Source: Tepidisphaeraceae bacterium (GTDB lineage: Bacteria > Planctomycetota > Phycisphaerae > Tepidisphaerales > Tepidisphaeraceae). Taken from it: a stretch of 6,638 nucleotides of DNA. The stretch lies in assembly GCA_025450555.1 (NCBI GenBank), contig JANWHF010000180.1:1-6638 (forward strand), read 5' to 3'. Position 1 is the stretch's first letter. Every line of letters starts with the position of its first letter. Made by a program: the position numbers and the translations under genes. Below are positions 4,221 to 6,638 of this stretch, piece after piece. Below the pieces are notes generated by a model. It had not been told where the DNA came from. It made no database searches and worked only from the letters and a program-made list of their open reading frames with translations.

Positions 4221-5705
4221 ATGCAGGAATTCTTCCAGCAACTCATCAATGGCCTGTCGGTCGGTTCGATCTACGCGTTGATCGCCGTCGGCTACACGAT
4301 GGTGTACGGTGTTCTGCAGCTCATCAACTTCGCCCACGGCGACGTTTTCATGGTGGGGGCGATCATCGCCTTTTTCGTTGGCACTCGGGCGCTGCCGGTC
4401 ACCTTTCCATTGTGGCTGCACGTTGCGGTTTGGCTGGGGCTCGCGCTGGGACTGACCATACCCCTTCTAAAAGGCCAGTCGCGACGCGACGTGTTGATTG
4501 GGGCGCGATGGCTTTTCATTCTGTACTTGCTTTATATGGCACTGATTGTTTTTGAGGCGATGATCGGCGTACAGGAGTTGATGGGCCAGCCTGGGTCGTG
4601 GCTTAAGATGATCGACCCTCCGCTGTGGCTTCAAATCGCGGTCCCTGCGTCGATCGTGCTCGGGCTGAATGTCCCGCTCTTATTTGCCTTCCGACGGGAC
4701 GCGATACGCTGGCTGCGACAATTATTCATTTTGTACATTGCGGTTATCCTGCTCGAACCGTTCATCTTCGCTCGGTCGCTGTCGATGACATTTCCGTCAG
4801 GGATTCAGATCGGCAGCCTGGTGGTGATCGGCTTAGGCACGCTCCTTCTGCTATACTATTCTAACCGCAATGCATTCCGAAGGCTTCGGCCGTTTGTCAT
4901 CTTATATCTGGCGATGATGGCGCTCGAGGCGGCGATGTCGCTTTTCTCCCGCTCGAAACATGTATCGAATAGCTCATGGCTGATGGCGGCGCTTGCCATC
5001 GTAATGGCGGTCGCGGCATGTGGCGCAATCGGATTCGTCATCGAGCGCCTGGCTTATCGCCCGCTGCGCAACAAGCCGCGCATCAATTCGCTGATTACCG
5101 CAATCGGCATTTCGCTTCTGTTGGAATATGGCGGGCAGAATTCGGCAGTCTTCGGGCCGACGCCACAGGCGTTTCCCAATCAGATGGTGCCGGGCATCAA
5201 TGAACATTGGCAGGTGCTTGGCCTGATCATCAGCAAGGGCGACGTGCTGGTGCTGGCAATTACGCTGGCGCTGATGATCGTCTTGAGCTATATCGTGCTG
5301 AAAACCAGGACAGGGCTGGCGCTGCGTGCCGTTTCATTGCGATTCGACACTGCCGCGCTGATGGGAATCAACATCGATCGCATCATCAGCTTCACTTTCG
5401 TCCTGGGCTCAGCACTGGCGGCCGTCGCGGGCGTTCTTTATTCGGAAAAATATCCAAGCGTGCAGCCGCTCATGGGGCTGCTGCCGGGGATCAAAGCCTT
5501 TGTGGCGGCTGTGTTCGGGGGCATCGGAAACATCGCCGGCGCGGTGGTGGGCGGTATGATCCTGGGCCTGGTCGAGGTGCTGGTCGTCGGCTATCTGCCG
5601 GGCGGCAGCCAATATCGCGATGGCGTTGCGTTCGTGATCCTGATCGTAATTCTGCTGGTCAAACCCTCTGGGCTATTCGGGAAGCATGCAGTCGAAAAAG
5701 TCTGA
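4221..5705 (+). CDS. livH: Liv-type ABC transporter permease LivH, enlarged by internal duplications
   Basis: This is one of the two membrane channel subunits of the importer. The start matches LivH closely: QQLINGLSVGSIYALIAVGY (6-25) and INFAHGDVFMVGA (35-47). The second half is also canonical: IERLAYRPLR (274-283), LITAIGISLLLE (291-302), RAVSLRFDTAALMGIN (369-384), the coupling-loop region that meets the ATPase, then SALAAVAGVLY and a C-terminal KPSGLFG. LivH proteins are usually about 290-310 residues, but this one is 494. About 190 extra residues lie between canonical TM2 and TM3 (residues about 60-250). They consist of three two-helix repeats adding about six helices, an even number that keeps the topology. 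No clear Shine-Dalgarno lies in the 12-nt gap before the ATG, so translation may be coupled to the upstream gene. Its end overlaps livM by 20 nt. Confidence 0.93.
   Translation: MQEFFQQLINGLSVGSIYALIAVGYTMVYGVLQLINFAHGDVFMVGAIIAFFVGTRALPVTFPLWLHVAVWLGLALGLTIPLLKGQSRRDVLIGARWLFILYLLYMALIVFEAMIGVQELMGQPGSWLKMIDPPLWLQIAVPASIVLGLNVPLLFAFRRDAIRWLRQLFILYIAVILLEPFIFARSLSMTFPSGIQIGSLVVIGLGTLLLLYYSNRNAFRRLRPFVILYLAMMALEAAMSLFSRSKHVSNSSWLMAALAIVMAVAACGAIGFVIERLAYRPLRNKPRINSLITAIGISLLLEYGGQNSAVFGPTPQAFPNQMVPGINEHWQVLGLIISKGDVLVLAITLALMIVLSYIVLKTRTGLALRAVSLRFDTAALMGINIDRIISFTFVLGSALAAVAGVLYSEKYPSVQPLMGLLPGIKAFVAAVFGGIGNIAGAVVGGMILGLVEVLVVGYLPGGSQYRDGVAFVILIVILLVKPSGLFGKHAVEKV
4410..5138 (+). repeat. Four diverged tandem copies of a two-helix hairpin inside livH
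   Basis: Within LivH, copy 1 (residues 64-116) and copy 2 (135-185) align over about 45 positions with one gap. They share LWLxxAV, LGLxxPLL, RRD, and RxLFILY followed by a conserved Glu (E112/E179). Copy 3 (193-242) aligns to copy 2 with one gap and shares QI, I, LG, R, AxR, LR, ILYxA and LE. The canonical TM3-TM4 segment (253-306) aligns to copy 2 without gaps through W253/W136, L254/L137, R276/R159, A278/A161, R280/R163 and LR 282-283/165-166, then LLxE. The period is about 57-71 residues. The DNA copies are strongly diverged, so the duplications are old. Confidence 0.75.
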
Positions 5706-6638
5706 CAGCTCCCTTGCCGAAGCATTCGACGCGACCGATCCACCTCCCGGCGCGAGTACGTTGTCGTATTCAAACATCCCCCCAGTTGATTTCCGTCTTG
5801 GCTCGCTCAAAGCCAATCTGCCGCTGCCGATTCTCTTGGCGCTGCTGATCCCATTAAGCATGTTCGTCGAGAGCGAAGTGGTAGGCGATTATATCCGTCG
5901 TATCATCATTCTCGTCGGGTTCAACATCATTTTGGCGGTCAGCCTTCAGCTCATCAATGGCTTCAGCGGGCAGTTTTCGCTCGGGCATGCGGGGTTCATG
6001 GCGGTCGGCGCTTATCTGGCCGCTTACCCGGCAATGAATTATTCGCAGCATTTTGCAGATCCTTTTGCCTGCCTGCTGTTTTACGCGGCGGTGGCGATTG
6101 TTTTTGTGGTCGCGGGAACGGTGCTTTTTACAGCTTTTCTGCTGATCCGCTGGACGCGGAAGCTGTATCAGGGGCTGCCGATGGTGCTGCTGATCGGCAT
6201 GCTGGTCTGGGCGATGTTTGACTTCGCCCGCGCCAGTGCCGTCACAGAAGGAAACCCGCCGAAGTATTACATCTGGTGGCACGGCGCGGACTCATTGGTT
6301 CGATTGTTCGCCTGGGTCACGACTCACGGGCGCGACACGGCTGCCCATTTCAGTGCCGCCCTACCGACGGGAATTCGCGACCCTCTGAGCTTCATTGTGC
6401 TGGTGCTTGGCGCGGGAGCATGTGCGGGCGCGGTCGGGCTGGTGGTTGGCATGCCGGCACTGCGATTGCGAGGAGATTACCTGGCGATCGCCACGCTCGG
6501 CTTTGCGGAGATCATCAAGATCATCATTCGCAATTCCGAGCCTCTCGGCGGCGCGCTGGGGTTGGTGGGAATCCCAAAATATACGAACTTCGCCTGGCTC
6601 TATGGCGCAGCGATCGTCACGGTCATCGTGATCTGGCG
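5686..6638 (+). CDS. livM: Liv-type ABC transporter permease LivM (partial, runs off the right edge)
   Basis: The frame is open from ATG 5686 to the window end, 317 codons so far. It is the second channel subunit, partner of LivH. Canonical LivM segments are NIILAVSLQLINGFSGQFSL (80-99), GHAGFMAVGAYLA (100-112), GMPALRLRGDYLAIATLGF (255-273), AEIIKIIIRN (274-283) and GGALGLVGIP (288-297). The start overlaps the livH end by 20 nt, with GGGA 3 nt before the ATG, which suggests translational coupling. The cytoplasmic N-terminus (about 43 residues, Pro/Ser/Asp-rich) is on the long side. Between the GAYLA helix and the PALRLRG segment there are about 115 residues more than usual (about 117-231). 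They contain two hydrophobic stretches (126-154 and 164-180) and a Trp/His-rich hydrophilic part (YYIWWHG, 194-200). livG and livF would be expected next. Confidence 0.93.
   Translation, partial: MQSKKSDSSLAEAFDATDPPPGASTLSYSNIPPVDFRLGSLKANLPLPILLALLIPLSMFVESEVVGDYIRRIIILVGFNIILAVSLQLINGFSGQFSLGHAGFMAVGAYLAAYPAMNYSQHFADPFACLLFYAAVAIVFVVAGTVLFTAFLLIRWTRKLYQGLPMVLLIGMLVWAMFDFARASAVTEGNPPKYYIWWHGADSLVRLFAWVTTHGRDTAAHFSAALPTGIRDPLSFIVLVLGAGACAGAVGLVVGMPALRLRGDYLAIATLGFAEIIKIIIRNSEPLGGALGLVGIPKYTNFAWLYGAAIVTVIVIW

Noticed and set aside
3837..4421. 194-codon minus-strand open frame across the binding-protein/livH junction
   Set aside because: It overlaps two confidently identified genes and its Asp/His/Val-rich composition is that of an antisense reading of GC-rich codons.
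4480..4980. livH extra region as a frameshift, fusion or assembly error
   Set aside because: The frame stays open, the extra region is consistently membrane-like, its units align with each other and with the canonical hairpin, and both flanks are normal LivH.
5207..5848. 213-codon plus-strand open frame overlapping livH and livM
   Set aside because: It is out of frame with both permeases, is Arg/Gly/His-rich, and has no hydrophobic or domain pattern.
5854..6282. 142-codon minus-strand open frame
   Set aside because: It lies antisense to the livM reading frame, which shows full LivM motifs on both sides of this stretch.

Overview
The window looks like chromosomal DNA of a GC-rich Gram-negative bacterium. 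Two proteins carry export signals suited to a diderm envelope: a lipoprotein substrate-binding protein, and a signal-peptide beta-barrel-like protein ending in aromatic residues. A planctomycete or a relative in the PVC group is my best guess. It rests on the style of the intergenic repeats and on the unusual Liv permeases, and it is inference, not proof.

Layout. (1) 1-81 is the last 26 codons of a plus-strand gene, possibly a sugar-type periplasmic binding protein. (2) 82-424 is a single large nested palindrome that fills the whole space between two convergent stop codons. (3) 425-895 (minus) is greA, a transcript-cleavage factor. (4) 896-1317 is the divergent greA/atpC intergenic region. 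It holds a good greA promoter whose -10 lies inside a perfect 17-bp dyad, a GC-rich leader hairpin, a CGCCAAG word-repeat palindrome and a good atpC promoter. (5) 1318-1716 (plus) is atpC, the F1 epsilon subunit, standing alone without atpD beside it. (6) 1796-2725 (minus) is an exported outer-membrane-barrel-like protein of unknown function. (7) 2726-3050 is a divergent intergenic region with an AT-rich TTTGAGAT-type repeat. (8) 3051-6638 (plus) is the start of a branched-chain amino acid type (Liv/HAAT) ABC transporter operon: lipoprotein binding protein, LivH permease, then LivM permease, which runs off the end. The ATPases livG and livF are expected downstream but are not in the window.

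The most unusual content is in the two permeases. LivH is 494 residues, against roughly 290-310 for the family. The extra residues form three diverged tandem copies of a two-helix hairpin, placed directly before the normal copy of what seems to be the same hairpin (canonical TM3 - RLAYRPLR loop - TM4). LivM carries its own extra segment of about 100-115 residues at the equivalent place, just after the GHxGFMxVGA helix. The two partner permeases have therefore both been enlarged at the same structural point.

A second theme is that each of the three long intergenic gaps carries a different palindromic word repeat. The first one exactly spans the gap between two stop codons. No tRNA, rRNA, CRISPR array or transposase was seen.
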